Shown here: positions 10,281 through 21,585 of the stretch, piece by piece | Layout of the letters: each line of letters begins with the position of its first letter | Position numbering within the stretch: the stretch's first letter is position 1 | From: Hydractinia symbiolongicarpus | Lineage: Eukaryota > Cnidaria > Hydrozoa > Anthoathecata > Hydractiniidae | Direction: 5' to 3' | Length of the DNA: 64,000 bases | Assembly (NCBI RefSeq): GCF_029227915.1 | Contig: NC_079887.1 | Span: forward strand, 11,532,001-11,596,000 | The notes under the pieces: generated by a model | What the model saw: the letters and a program-made list of their open reading frames with translations, nothing else | What the model was told of the DNA's origin: nothing | Database searches by the model: none | Position numbers and translations under genes: made by a program

Positions 10281-11890
10281 ATTTTTTCTGTCGATGGTCA
10301 TACCAACGTAATATCGCATAATACTGCATAATACCTTCATAATACTCTCTGTCGCTACATAACAAATACATATTATTTCTGTCAATAATCCTTAACCAAC
10401 GTAATATCGCATAATACTGCATAATACCTTCATAATTCAAAAAAAGTACATAAATTATCTGTCGATGGCCATAACAACGTAATATCGCATAATACTGCAT
10501 AATACCTTCATAATACTCTCTGTCGTTACATAAAAAATACATATTTTTTCTGTCGATGGCCATAACCAACGTAATATCGCATAATACTGCATAATACTGC
10601 ATAACACTCTCTGTCGTTCCATAAAAAATACATATTTTTCTGTCAATAATCCATAACCAACGTAATATCGCATAATACTGCATAATACTGCATAATACCT
10701 TCATAATTCATAAAAAACACATAAATTTTCTGTCGATGGCCATACCAACGTAATATCGCATAATACTGCATAATGCCTTCATAATACTCTCTATCGTTAC
10801 ATAAAAAATACATATTTTTTCTGTCAATAATCCATAACCAACGTAATATCGCATAATACTGCATAATACTGCATAATACCTTCATAATTCAAAAAAAGTA
10901 CATAAATTTTCTGTCGATGGCCATACCAACGTAATATCGCATAATACTGCATAATACCTTCATAATACTCTCTGTCGTTACATAAAAAATACATATTTTT
11001 TCTGTCGATGGCCATACCAACGTAATATCGCATAATACTGCATAATACTGCATAATACTTTCATAATTCATAAAAAATACATAAATTTTCTGTCGATGGC
11101 CATACCAACGTAATATCGCATAATACTGCATAATACTGCATAATACCTTCATAATTCATAAAAAATACATAAATTTTCTGTCGATGGCCATACCAACGTA
11201 ATATCGCATAATACTGCGTAATACCTTCATAATACTCTCTGTCGCTACATAACAAATACATATTTTTTCTGTCAATAATCCATAACCAACGTAATATCGC
11301 ATAATACTGCATAATACCTTCATAATTCATTTTTCTGTCAATGGCCATACCAACGTAATATCGCATAATACTGCATAATACCTTCATAATAATGTCTGTC
11401 GCTTCATAAAAACTACATAATTTTTCTGTCGATGGCCATAACCAACGTAATATCGCATAATACTGCATAATACCTTCATAATTCATAAAAAATACATAAA
11501 TTTTCTGTCGATGGCCATACCAACGTAATATCGCATAATAATGCATAATACCTTCATAATTCATAAAAAATACATAAATTTTCTGTCGATGGCCATATCA
11601 ACGTAATATCGCATAATACTGCATAATACCTTCATAATACTCTCTATCGTTCCATAAAAAATACATATTTTTCTGTCGATGGCCATACCAACGTAATATC
11701 ACATAGTACAGCATAATACCTTCATAATACTCTCAATCGTTCCATAACAAATTTATATTTTTCTGTCAATAATCCATAACCAACGTAATATCGCATAATA
11801 TTGCATATTACCCTTATAATACTCTCCATCGCTACATAACAAATGCATTTTTTTGTAGATAGGCTATAACCAACGTAATATGCCACATTA
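10281..11890 (-). repeat. Subterminal tandem array, ~90-bp unit, about 19 copies
   Basis: Each unit carries ACCAACGTAATATCGCATAA, one or two ATACTGCATA steps, ACCTTCATAAT and a TTTTCTGTCGATGGCCATA or TTCTGTCAATAATCCATA segment. The spacing is usually 85-95 bp. The open frames across it on minus (YYAILRW, GIMQYYA and similar) come from the repeat alone. The same unit forms the right array in inverse orientation, so this is part of the element's extended terminal inverted repeat. Confidence 0.85.
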
Positions 11891-14330
11891 TTCCGCAGTA
11901 GAAACAAGTGTTCTCCCTGGAAATGACGTATCAAAATTTCTAAAGTAGACCAATTAATGCAAAGTGATCACATATTGAAAAAAACAACAATTGAGGTTGA
12001 GTATACATCCATTTACCAATAGAAATGATATTATGGCAAAATACTCTTCTGCGAAATGATACATCAAAAGTCCTACATTAAAAGTCCTCAAGCACGCCAA
12101 TCAAGAGAAGACTTTATACTTTAAACTAAACAAACACTGATGTTGGATACACGTCAATACACAAAGAGACACTATATTTTGGACAAGTACCTTGCCGCGA
12201 TATAAAAAAATGAAAGTTCTAAAGCAGACTAATCAATGTGTAGACTTTACACTGTAATTGAACAAATATTGAGGTTGGATACACATCCATCCACCAATAG
12301 ATGTCATATTTGACTAAATACCCTCCAAGAAAATGAAACATCAAAAGTTCCAAAGCAGACCAATCGAAGGAAAAACTATTCACTATAAACCAAACCAACA
12401 CTGATGTTGGATAACAATCCATTCAAAAACAGACACTATACTTTGGACGAATACCCTTCCGCGAAAAGATGAAGCACGCCAATCAAGAGAAGACTTTACG
12501 CCTTAAATTAAACATTCAGTGAGGTTGGGTGCACATCTATGCACCCATAGAAACAATATTCTGGACAAATACCCCCTCGCAAATGACACAGTAAAAGTCT
12601 TAGCTGTTAGATTTGAGGAAAGATGTATAGTATGCACTAAAAAGGCGGCTTTGTTCTATACCTATGCACATGCAATAGAGACGACAGTGATAGCTTGGAT
12701 AAGACTATTTAAAAATGACCTAATAGATCTATTCAAATAAAGCCTCCCTAAACCAATAAGTAAATGGGATATTCCACAATACATGGCTAAAAAACAACCT
12801 GGATGAAAGTAAAGGTCGAAATCCTAGCAGAAAAATTAAAAGAAGTCTGTAAATGTGAGACACATCCATACGTCATTTAAGGTAACACTTTTAGAAGTTG
12901 AGGTATGTGCAAAATAAAATCTGAGATATTTTAAAAGACCAATCAAAGAGAAAATTTTATACTTTACCCTGCACAAACACTTATGCTGGAAATACATCCA
13001 TACACAAATAGAAACAATTTTATGGAGAAATACCCTCCCTGGAAATGACGCATCAACAGTCCTAAAGCAGACCAATCAATGCGAAGGCTTTACAATATAA
13101 ACCAATCTGAGGGAACACGTTGCACTATAGAGGTATTGAGGTAGGATACAAATCCATCCACTAATAGAACAGATATTTTGACAAAATACCAAAACTGCAT
13201 TCTGGACAAATATCCTCTCGCGAAAAAACATATTAAAAGTCTTAAGGCAGACCAATCTGACGACAGACGTTATAGTATACACTGAACAAGCAGTAGTGCT
13301 TTATACCCATTGATTCATCTATAGAAACAATCTCTTGGACAATTACTCTTCTTTGAATAGCATGTTAGATGTCCTAAAGCAGACCAATCAAAGAAAATGG
13401 TTGCAACCTCAACGGTTATTTTTATAGTATAAGACCACTGAGGTTGAATACATATCTATACACCAACAGAAAGAAATGTTCCCGCAAAATAACATGTATT
13501 ATGTTATTGTGGAGATTATAACACAGGTCAGTCTAAAAGCAGATGTTATAATAGATGCTAAACAGCAGTTAGTATTCTGTACCCATCGATACAACACCAA
13601 AAACAATATTATAGACAAATGCCATCTCGTGAAATGACATATTAAAAGTCTCAAAGCATGTCGATCTTAGGGAAGTCGTCAAACAATACATTGAACAGAC
13701 AGCAGTGTGCTATACCCACTCATACTTCATTAGAAGCGATTCTATGTTCATTCGAACTGACATTATTAGATGTCCTAAAACATGACAATCTGAGGGAAGA
13801 CGATATACTATACAATAAACAAGTGGTATTGTTCTATACTTATCCATACACCAAGAGATACGATGTTCTGGACAAATACCTTCCTGCGTAATGACACATC
13901 AAAGGTCCGAAACCAGACCAATACACTACACAATATAGAATCTTAGATCCTTTAAAAGGGCAAATAAATTCAAAGGAAAACCATCTTCTGGTCAGTAATA
14001 AAGCAGAAATGCTGGACCCAAGTCAATGAAAAGGAAATTTTGCGAGAATTTTTAGCTCCATTGAAATATTAGATGCCCTAGCAGAACAAGACAAATAAAA
14101 TATATGTACGATACAGTAGACAAGCAGAGGTGGAATATACCCTTGCATACATCACTAGAAAGATACTTTTAAGAAATATCGCGCGCGAAGAAGATAACGT
14201 TCTAGCAGACCATTTGAAGTAAATCTTTACTTTTGCAAAAAGGCAAATCGGATACCCATTCATAGCTACATCACTAAAGAGATATTCTGCGAAAGTAACC
14301 AAACGCGGAATAAAGTATTAAATGCTCAAG
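11890..14330. repeat. Degenerate inner subterminal repeats, ~115-145 bp period
   Basis: A diverged motif set recurs about 15 or more times: AAAGCAGACCAATC, GAGGTTGGATACACATCCAT, CCAATAGAAACAATATT, GACAAATACCCTC, then GCGAAATGACA and ATCAAAAGTC. Copies become less alike toward the element centre. Inverse copies occur at the other end (19720-20190). No protein is encoded. Confidence 0.65.
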
Positions 14331-14664
14331 CACAATAATTTAGTGCCCTAACATCATAACTTCCCTTGTGTTAGGTTATAAATTATAAAACTTGGTATGG
14401 ATGATATCTGTCACATGACAATTAAAAATCATGATTCAAATGCTGACTTTGTCAGAAATTCTTTGCGGACGTCAGCATTATTTCTCTTGCGTTTGTGTAG
14501 CTTATGATAGCTTGCGCTTCAGCTTAACAGCCAATCAAAAGGTAGCAATCTACATGAATTACGAAAGAATTTTTAATTAGATCATTTCAATATGGCTAGC
14601 AACATCTCGTTTCTGTGTTAAATTTTTGTCAAAGCCAAGTGAATGTAGAGAAAAGGAATATATT

Positions 14665-15073
14665 TCAATCAAGTGAAGTAGATGAAAAACAAAATAACAT
14701 TAATGAGTCTGTGGAGGCACAAAGAAACAACATTGTAAACAAACTTAAAAAGACTACTCGTGATCTGACGACATTAAATCCATAAGCAAAACGTTGTATA
14801 GTCCTTTGATTCTTCTTTCTATGGAAAGTCGTCTCATCCACATGTTTTTTTTTACGTATTTTACAACGTTGTTTATTTCTACGTAATAAAAATATTGCTA
14901 GGACTACTCTCAAATTTTGCAGCAACAAATATCGTCTGTTTACATCAGCCATGTTTTGCAAAAAACACGTGAGCAAAAATCGCTAAATGGAAATGGTTCG
15001 GTGTATGTGATAAAAGTCGCTGCGCATCTTACGACTGGGCGCAAAATGTAGCTGTATGGAAACCGGCCTTAAG
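14665..15073 (-). mobile_element. Possible Harbinger-like 5' remnant inside the large transposon
   Basis: On minus, TTA is followed by AGGCCGGTTTCCATACAGCT, an end resembling PIF/Harbinger termini. About 100 bp later an ATG opens a Lys/Arg-rich frame (MADVNRRYLLL..., with FLLRRNKQRCKIRKKKHVDE). Basic, Arg-rich N-termini occur in Harbinger transposases, but the remainder and the other terminus are not visible. It could also be chance. Confidence 0.25.
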
Positions 15074-17200
15074 ATGGATCTTGAAACCTTTCATTTTAGC
15101 ATTTTACTTTCTTTCATTTTAGCATTTTACCCTGATTTTATATATATTGCGAAGTTATTATTAATGTAATATCTGGTATAACGCAACATTTAAAAGTGAT
15201 GAAGTAGATCTGGTTTTAGCAGATTACGAATATCGAGAAGATGATCGAGCCAATTATTTCTTCTGAGCAAAATTTTCTTTGAGATAATTTTCCGTTCCCT
15301 TGTTCTCGCAAGACATGTGCACGTGACCTGGTTTGTAGATGCAGGCAGTTGCAACTTCAATGCTGTGACTTTTCTAATTGTGGAGATGCTTGTACTAACC
15401 CAACAAGTTCACAAAAGTAGTTCGTTTGTGATGTTGATGTAATTGTACGAAATTTAAAAAATCTTGTTTTGACAACAAAAGTTAAATATGTACATTCAAT
15501 TAGTTGTAACTTCTTGTAGTTGTAACACTTTATTTTAACCTTATGTCAGTATAGGTTTTTCTGATTAAGCATAAAATTTTCTAAAAAATAAGGGGCCGCA
15601 GGATTCTTTTTGGAAAAAAATTAACATTGACCTTTGACACATAATGGCGGAAATTGGACTATGAAACAAACAAAAAACATTAATTTTTTTGATCCCCTGG
15701 CCCATTATCTTGTCAAATCAAGATTTAAATCCTCTCTACAACGAACTTTATACGAGACTGCTCTCAGCTCCTAGAGTAATTAAGATAAACTACGTTACGT
15801 TAAAGTAAATTACGAGTAAACGCTTTTTTAAAAGTTTTGCTTTGACCTGTAAGAATGTGCTAAAAAAATTACTTTGGTATGTAAAATGTTTTAAACGTGT
15901 GCGCGATAAGCATTATTTTAGAAGAAAAAAAGCGTTGCCGTATCATGAAGATAAAAAGATCTTTCCTCGCACGTTTTCCACTTTGTATGTAGTTATATTT
16001 GTCCGACCAACATTATTTTTTGGTTTAGGAACCGATGTCCTAATCGATAGCTTAAGCTCTAAAGAAAAGGTTTTTGGCAAGCGAAAGCGAAAGTGAAGGT
16101 AGATGCAGATAAATACAGCAGTTACTTTTTTCATTAACTTTTCTATTCTTAATACTTGCACATGTCCATACAACATGGCAGGGAACATTACAAAAATTCC
16201 AAATTTGGTTCTTCAGCTGTACTCTTCTGTGCCCAATAAGTAGGTTTTTTTGTTGCTTTAGTTCATTTACTCCATGTGATCTTTTTTACTGACGGTTTAT
16301 ATGGAAATGTTCATAACTTGTCTATAGCTATGCTTTAAAAAATTAAGAGGATGACTATATGTTTGTTTATCCCTGTAACAATAAATTGGATGTAAGAAGG
16401 GAAAGGGGTAAAGCACTTTTTTTCTATATTAAAAAAAATTAATTGACAATAATTTTAATATTTTAAAGTACAAAGAAATGAAAATATCGTAACAAATATA
16501 TGTGTATGGTATACAATATAAAATCAGAATAGTATAATAATAGTATAGAAATAGTCTATGCAATAGTATTTGAATGATTGATACATAGTCAATAGTTTGT
16601 ACACGCAGTAGACTACTTTTAATATTGGTGTTACACATGAAAAAAGGACCATTTGTTTAGTATTATTTTGTGGTAACATCCTGCCATTCTCATCCCTTCC
16701 TTGTTATTATGTCAATTTGGAGTGATGTTATTATCTATTTCTAATGTTAAAAAATAATTATTTGAGGAAACCTTGTTAAAATATATTTGTTAAACATTTA
16801 TATACCTATTAAAAAAATGGCAGATTGTCCTAGCTTTTTTAAAGTAATTTTACTTATTTTATTATAGATGGATGTAAAAATGTGTAAAAGAAATTGCAAG
16901 GCTGGACCACCAAGTTGAACGGTTGCATTCCAAAAAGGGCCTCACGATGTAAAGTTATATATATTTCTACATTTTTAAAAAACTTTGAAAAAAATTTCAT
17001 CAAAGTTGTTTTATATTGTATCTTCCAAAGTAAGTTTGAAAAAATACCCTGTATCTCTAAGAAATCTATACACATGCAATTCGCCACCCTTCAGAAAACG
17101 TATGGCTGTAACTTTTAATTTCAAAAAGCCATCCATACACATGGAAAAACCTTGCTTTTACGAATTGGCTTTTTAGCACAAAATTCTGAATTAAGAAGAA
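15074..17200. other. Transposon interior without a recognised gene
   Basis: AT-rich sequence inside the 11.5 kb element. Small open frames on both strands overlap one another and show no motifs. I saw no exon chain joining the transposase remnant at 17.6-18.3 kb. Confidence 0.4.
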
Positions 17201-17201
17201 A

Positions 17202-17252
17202 TCTATATTCGTTCATGATAATATCTAACATATTATCATGAATGAATATAGA
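17202..17252. repeat. Near-perfect 23-bp hairpin
   Basis: Arms 17202-17224 and 17230-17252 are inverse copies with one mismatch (TCTATATTCGTTCATGATAA on the left) around a 5-nt loop (CTAAC). It lies between the transposon's AT-rich interior and the 3' end of the transposase remnant. It could be a small MITE core or a transcript-end structure. Confidence 0.7.
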
Positions 17253-17600
17253 ATAACACCGGGGTCCTGGAGAGGAGGTTGATCACGCAAAACAAATGTT
17301 AATTTTAAAGTGATATATTTTGTGGTTGTAAAGATACATAAATTGTTTCTTAAAATTAGCTTTATACCTGTGATCTACGTTTTTCTTTTATTTTCGTCAA
17401 TTCAGTCGTTCCGTTGTCATAACGTCGGTGTTATGTCCATTACCGTCCAAGGCTTTAAATAATGATGAATTAGAGATTCTTCAAATAGTAATAGTATGTT
17501 GAAGATGTTGTCAAAGTTATAAGTCGTCCACTAAGAAAGTATAAATAAAAAAATAAAAAAAATAAAAAAAGAACAGTAGCTGCAAACATATTATAAATAT

Positions 17601-18226
17601 TCAATATTCATCATGCGTATCAGCATGACTTAATGCAAGCCGTAGTTTTTTTTCGTAGGATGACTTCTTCTTTTGATTCCAAATATGAATCATAAACTGT
17701 GCATAAAACATGAAATTAGTTTGGGACATATGTTTTGCAGAAGACTTAATTCATTGTAGGTATGAATTAAACTGCTCATATATGGATGTGTTTACAGAGG
17801 TTAAACCAGGAAAGGATTTGCTGTTGTAAACAGACGAACAGCCGTGACTGTAACCGTGAAAGACATCGTGGAAAAAACGAGTATTTCTAAAGTACCCAGC
17901 TTCCCTATTCAAACAGTACTCTTCAAGGCTGCAAGAAAAATCATAATATATATTTTCTGGGGCGACAGGTAAATGTGTATGGAGTGAATGTGCAGCATCT
18001 TTACGACCTTCACTTCCATTTACTATGTGGAAGCCGTAGCAGTGGCCATGGATAGGGAAAAACCAAAGAAACATGAATGAAGATCCCTTTAACGCCACAA
18101 CTGGGTAATTCTTCGAACATTTTGAGTTCGTAGGTGTGTTGTCATGTACTAAGGATGTGCGTTCGTTGTCAATGTGGAACTTTCGAGCGTGTTGAATTTC
18201 CACATTCCAGTGAATGGATCAAAAGC
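17601..18226 (-). pseudogene. KDZ-type (Kyakuja/Dileera/Zisupton) transposase, C-terminal part, broken
   Basis: Read on minus, the frame runs from 18218 to a TGA at 17751-17753, then continues in the same frame for 49 more sense codons to a TGA at 17601-17603. The later part (KHMSQTNFMFYAQFM...) also looks like protein. Recognisable motifs in order: HIDNERTSLVHDNTPTN, VVALKGSS, FPIHGHCYGFHIVNGSEG, YYDFSCSLEEYCLNRE, FFHDVFHGYSHGCSSVYNS and NTSIYEQFNSYLQ. The series D-x3-C, D-x2-H-x3-H-x-C, then N-x-S-x2-E matches what I recall of KDZ transposases. Upstream of 18205 coding-like sequence continues in another frame (WKNAFDPFTGMW), suggesting a frameshift. N-terminal exons are uncertain. Confidence 0.6.
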
Positions 18227-18346
18227 ATTTTTCCACAAAAGGTATAGATATTGTAATCCTTACATTAGAAAGGACAGTAATTTAAAATAAAATTTGACAT
18301 AGTCATACTTTGTAAAATAATTTGGAAATAAGGATTAAGCCATTAC

Positions 18347-18476
18347 CAAATGATCAGCCAACCACCCTCGCTAACAATTTCTTCTTCTAACTCTAAATTG
18401 ACATCCTCTACGTCATCAGTAATATCTATCTCTCCATCTTCACTATCAGAAACGTTATCTGAGCTATTTACCAGTT
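18347..18476 (-). CDS. Exon-like segment, acidic (possible transposase exon)
   Basis: On minus, a CAG acceptor-like site precedes an open stretch encoding an acidic, Ser-rich sequence (NSSDNVSDSEDGEIDITDD and following Glu-rich residues). It ends at a donor-like TTTG|GTAATG. It is upstream of the KDZ-type remnant on the same strand and could belong to the same gene. Phases with neighbouring segments could not be made to join simply, so the assignment is tentative. Confidence 0.3.
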
Positions 18477-18747
18477 CTGAAGCGAAACATGAAATGGAAA
18501 ATATACATACATTTTTAAATTGACAATGCATTTGTTATAAATTCAAAATAATTGAAAATTTTAGCTATATGTCACACAGCATCTTAAAACGATTTTTAAT
18601 GAAGTAAACACGTCTCTTTTAAGATGAAAGAACGAAAACAGAAAAAAACGACGCAAACAAATTGTATAATTTATCTCTTGTATTTTTCAGCTCCCAATTC
18701 GGAATAAACTAGCAACTCTTAGTTAAAACAAAATTATAAAAATATAC

Positions 18748-18827
18748 CTTGTAAATGGGCTAGCTTTTTTATGGCTTCGGAAAACTTTAAGATGTTCACA
18801 AATCTGTTCGCTATCATCTAAAGTCAT
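18748..18827 (-). CDS. Exon-like segment with ATG (possible first transposase exon)
   Basis: On minus, an ATG at 18827 opens 26 codons (MTLDDSEQICEHLKVFRSHK...) ending in a donor-like ACAAG|GTATAT. Composition and splice signal look like a first exon on the same strand as the transposase remnant. Its phase (2) does not fit the obvious acceptor at 18476. Confidence 0.3.
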
Positions 18828-19039
18828 ACCAACAGCATATTTAACTTAACATGTAAAAATATATAAAAAAACAAGGACAGACTTAGCAACGTCAACGTTA
18901 CGCAACTTTCAAAATGGCCGTAATAACACTGCTCTCTGCTTTACACATCCCTTTTTCGTGGCTGCAAAATCTCGGATTGGTTTTTCAAAAAAATCAGGCG
19001 TTGCAATTGAATGCTACACGCGGGAGAATAAAACAAAGT

Positions 19040-19152
19040 CGGTAAATATATATCGCATTTGGTATTTTGTGCAGATATAAGAATTTCGTAATTAATTAAC
19101 AGGACGCGCTTTTCGCGGACAAACAGGCAAAATACCGCTGTTATTAAAAAGA
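19040..19152 (-). mobile_element. Diverged mini-Helitron fragment
   Basis: On minus, TTAG|TC is followed by TTTTTAATAACAGCGGTATT, a GTCCGCG segment and, further on, the AATACCAAATGCGATATATA block. This is the order seen in the mini-Helitrons at 5.4-8.6 kb and 60.6-61.1 kb. The terminal hairpin was not found, so it is truncated or decayed. Confidence 0.35.
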
Positions 19153-19719
19153 CTAACGATATCATACGTCTATTGGTTTTTCGGTCAGTTGCTCATAAAG
19201 TTGATCTTGTTAACTCACCATATGATTTTTTAACAATAGCCAATAATAATTACATTATTTAGAACTATTTTCAGCTTTTGTACTCTGATCCTAACTTCAA
19301 TGGAATATCAAATCTACTGAGACTCTTTAAATGAGATAAATTTTATACTTATGCCTTTTTGGAACATCTTTGTTCCATGTAAATAGAAGTTTTGACTTTT
19401 AATTTGGAATTTTTCCATATCTGTTAAAAAAGTATTTTTTCTTTTTCCTAATGATACGTTATATTACTGACATGCCTTCTACAGAATTTCAGCCTAAGAG
19501 CCTTTGCCGATAAAAAGTTATGACCTGTGAAATTTTAACTACAAACAATGGAATAATTTCATCGTAAACGGCTCTAAACTTTAATGTGATATAGCTTCTA
19601 TACGGCAGCAGCTTCTTCAGTCGGACAAAAATCATTTGAACATTTAAATTTTTATGCATCTAAGAGATTTATTTGGTTTAAGAACTAATCAAGCTATACT
19701 ATTGAAATACTGCCCCGAA

Positions 19720-20190
19720 AAAAAGAGATAGAATTTACACTTTTGCATGGTCTGAAATAAAAACACACGTAATGTCTTTGGATTGATTGCCCTGCTTTAG
19801 CGCTTTTGATGCGTCATTTTCAGGGAGGACACTTGTTTCTACTGCTGTACGGATAAGTACATAACAGTAAACCCCGGTAAATTTATAGTATAATGCCTTG
19901 CCTCAGATTGGCATTTTTTAGGACTTGTGATATGTAATTTCGCGGGGGGGGGGGGGGGGGGTATTAGTCCAAAATATCTTTTCTATTGGCTATCGATGGG
20001 CATAGAACACTACCGCCTGTTCAATATATTGTACAAAAACGCCTCTTTGTTTAGCCTGCAATAGGGCCGTTATTATGTCTTGTTGCAAAAGGATATTTGA
20101 GCGAAATATCGTTTCTGTTTGTGTATGGATGTGTATCCAACCTCAAACTTTGTCTACTTTGTAAAAACAGCTTTCCGTAAATGGCAGTTA
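19720..20190. repeat. Inner subterminal repeats (right side), with an 18-G run
   Basis: These are inverse copies of the degenerate repeats at 11.9-14.3 kb, for example TGCGTCATTTTCAGGGAGGA and GGATGTGTATCCAACCTC. Only about 0.5 kb is present here against about 2.4 kb on the left. A homopolymer of 18 G lies at 19944-19961, where other copies have CGCGAGGG-like sequence. Confidence 0.6.
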
Positions 20191-20199
20191 TGCGAAATA

Positions 20200-21400
20200 T
20201 TGTGGAATATTACGTTGGTTATGGCCATCGACAGAAAAAGTATGTAGTTTTTATGAAGCGACAGACATTATTATGAAGGTATTATGCAGTATTATGCGAT
20301 ATTACGTTGGTATGGCCATCGACAGAAAATGTATGTATTTTTTATGAATTATGAAAGTATTATGCAGTATTATGCAGTATTATGCGATATTACGTTGGTT
20401 ATGGATTATTAACAGAAAAAATATGTATTTGTTATTTAGCGACAGGGAGTATTATGAAGGTATTATGCAGTATTATGCGATATTACGTTGGTATGGCCAT
20501 CGACAGAAAATTTATGTGTTTTTTATGAATTATGAAGGTATTATGCAGTATTATGCAGTATTATGCCATATTACGTTGGTTATGGATTAGTAACAAAAAA
20601 AATATGTTTTTGTTATGTAGCGACAGAGAGTATTATGAAGGTATTATGCAGTATTATGCGATATTACGTTGGTATGGCCATCGACAGAAAATTTATGTAT
20701 TTTTTATGAATTATGAAGGTATTATGCAGTATTATGCAGTATTATGCGATATTACGTTGGTTATGGCCATCGACAGAAAAATATGTATTTTTTATGGAAC
20801 GATAGAGAGTATTATGAAGGCATTATGCAGTATTATGCGATATTACGTTGGTATGGCCATCGACAGAAAATTTATGTATTTTTTATTAATTATGAAGGTA
20901 TTATGCAGTATTATGCAGTATTATGCGATATTACGTTGGTATGGCCATCGACAGAAAAAATATGTATTTTTTATGTAACGACAGAGAGTATTATGAAGGT
21001 ATTATGCAGTATTATGCGATATTACGTTGTTATGGCCATCGACAGAGAAATTATGTATCTTTTATGGATTATGAAGGTATTATGCAGTATTATGCGATAT
21101 TACGTTGGTTATGGATTATTGACAGAAAAAATATGTATTTGTTATGTAGCGACAGAGAGTATTATGAAGGTATTATGCAGTATTAGGCGATATTACGTTG
21201 GTTATGGCCATCGACAGAAAAAATATGTATTTGTTATGTAGCGACAGAGAGTATTATGAAGGTATTATGCAGTATTATGCGATATTACGTTGGTATGGCC
21301 ATCGACAGAGAAATTATGTATCTTTTATGGATTATGAAGGTATTATGCAGTATTATGCGATATTACGTTGGTTATGGATTATTGACAGAAAAAATATGTA
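20200..21400 (+). repeat. Subterminal tandem array, ~90-bp unit, about 14 copies
   Basis: Inverse counterpart of 10281-11890. Each unit has ATTATGAAGGTATTATGCAG, TATTATGCGATATTACGTTG, GTATGGCCATCGACAGAAAA and TATGTATTTTTTATG. GATATTACGTTGG recurs at spacings of about 80-95 bp. The overlapping open frames (up to 165 codons) are by-products of the repeat and not genes. Confidence 0.85.
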
Positions 21401-21577
21401 TTTGTTATATAGAGAGGATGTCGGATAATGCAGTTTCATTTGTCGGGTCCATTTGGTTGGAGAAGTATGACTGAACGTCTGTCGGGCTTTTAATATCGAT
21501 AAAGTATGAAGGGTTCTAGTTATGTTGTACGTCGTGTGTCGGGACCACTTAGCCCGGTGCTAAATGAAGTCATTCCC
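21401..21577 (-). repeat. Terminal inverted repeat, unique part (right)
   Basis: Inverse match to 10100-10280, ending GAAGTCATTCCC at the element edge. Small differences between the two ends (for example CATAACTAACAACC against CATAACTAGAACCC) show the ends have diverged slightly since insertion. Confidence 0.8.
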
Positions 21578-21585
21578 CTTTTGCT
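21578..21585 (+). repeat. 8-bp target site duplication (right)
   Basis: CTTTTGCT, identical to 10092-10099, abutting the right end of the large transposon. Confidence 0.8.

Larger units (their letters stand above)
10100..21577. mobile_element. 11.5 kb DNA transposon, KDZ/Zisupton-like, with giant terminal inverted repeats
   Basis: The left end (GGCAACGACTTCATTTAGC) and the reverse complement of the right end (GGGAATGACTTCATTTAGC) match at 17 of 19 bases. The match continues inward for about 170 bp and then into inverted arrays of a ~90-bp tandem unit (10281-11890 and 20200-21400). Inside these lie degenerate 115-145 bp repeats (11890-14330 and 19720-20190). An 8-bp duplication flanks the element. 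The interior holds a minus-strand transposase remnant with the KDZ-type motif set. Eight-base duplications and a large size fit my recollection of Zisupton from fish. hAT and P elements also make 8-bp duplications, but the protein does not look like theirs. Confidence 0.75.

Noticed and set aside
10264-11564. Several overlapping minus-strand open frames rich in YYAILRW and GIMQYYA
   Set aside because: They are translations of the ~90-bp tandem unit and recur in all arrays; the inverse array at 20.3-21.4 kb gives the same peptides on plus. No gene-like features.
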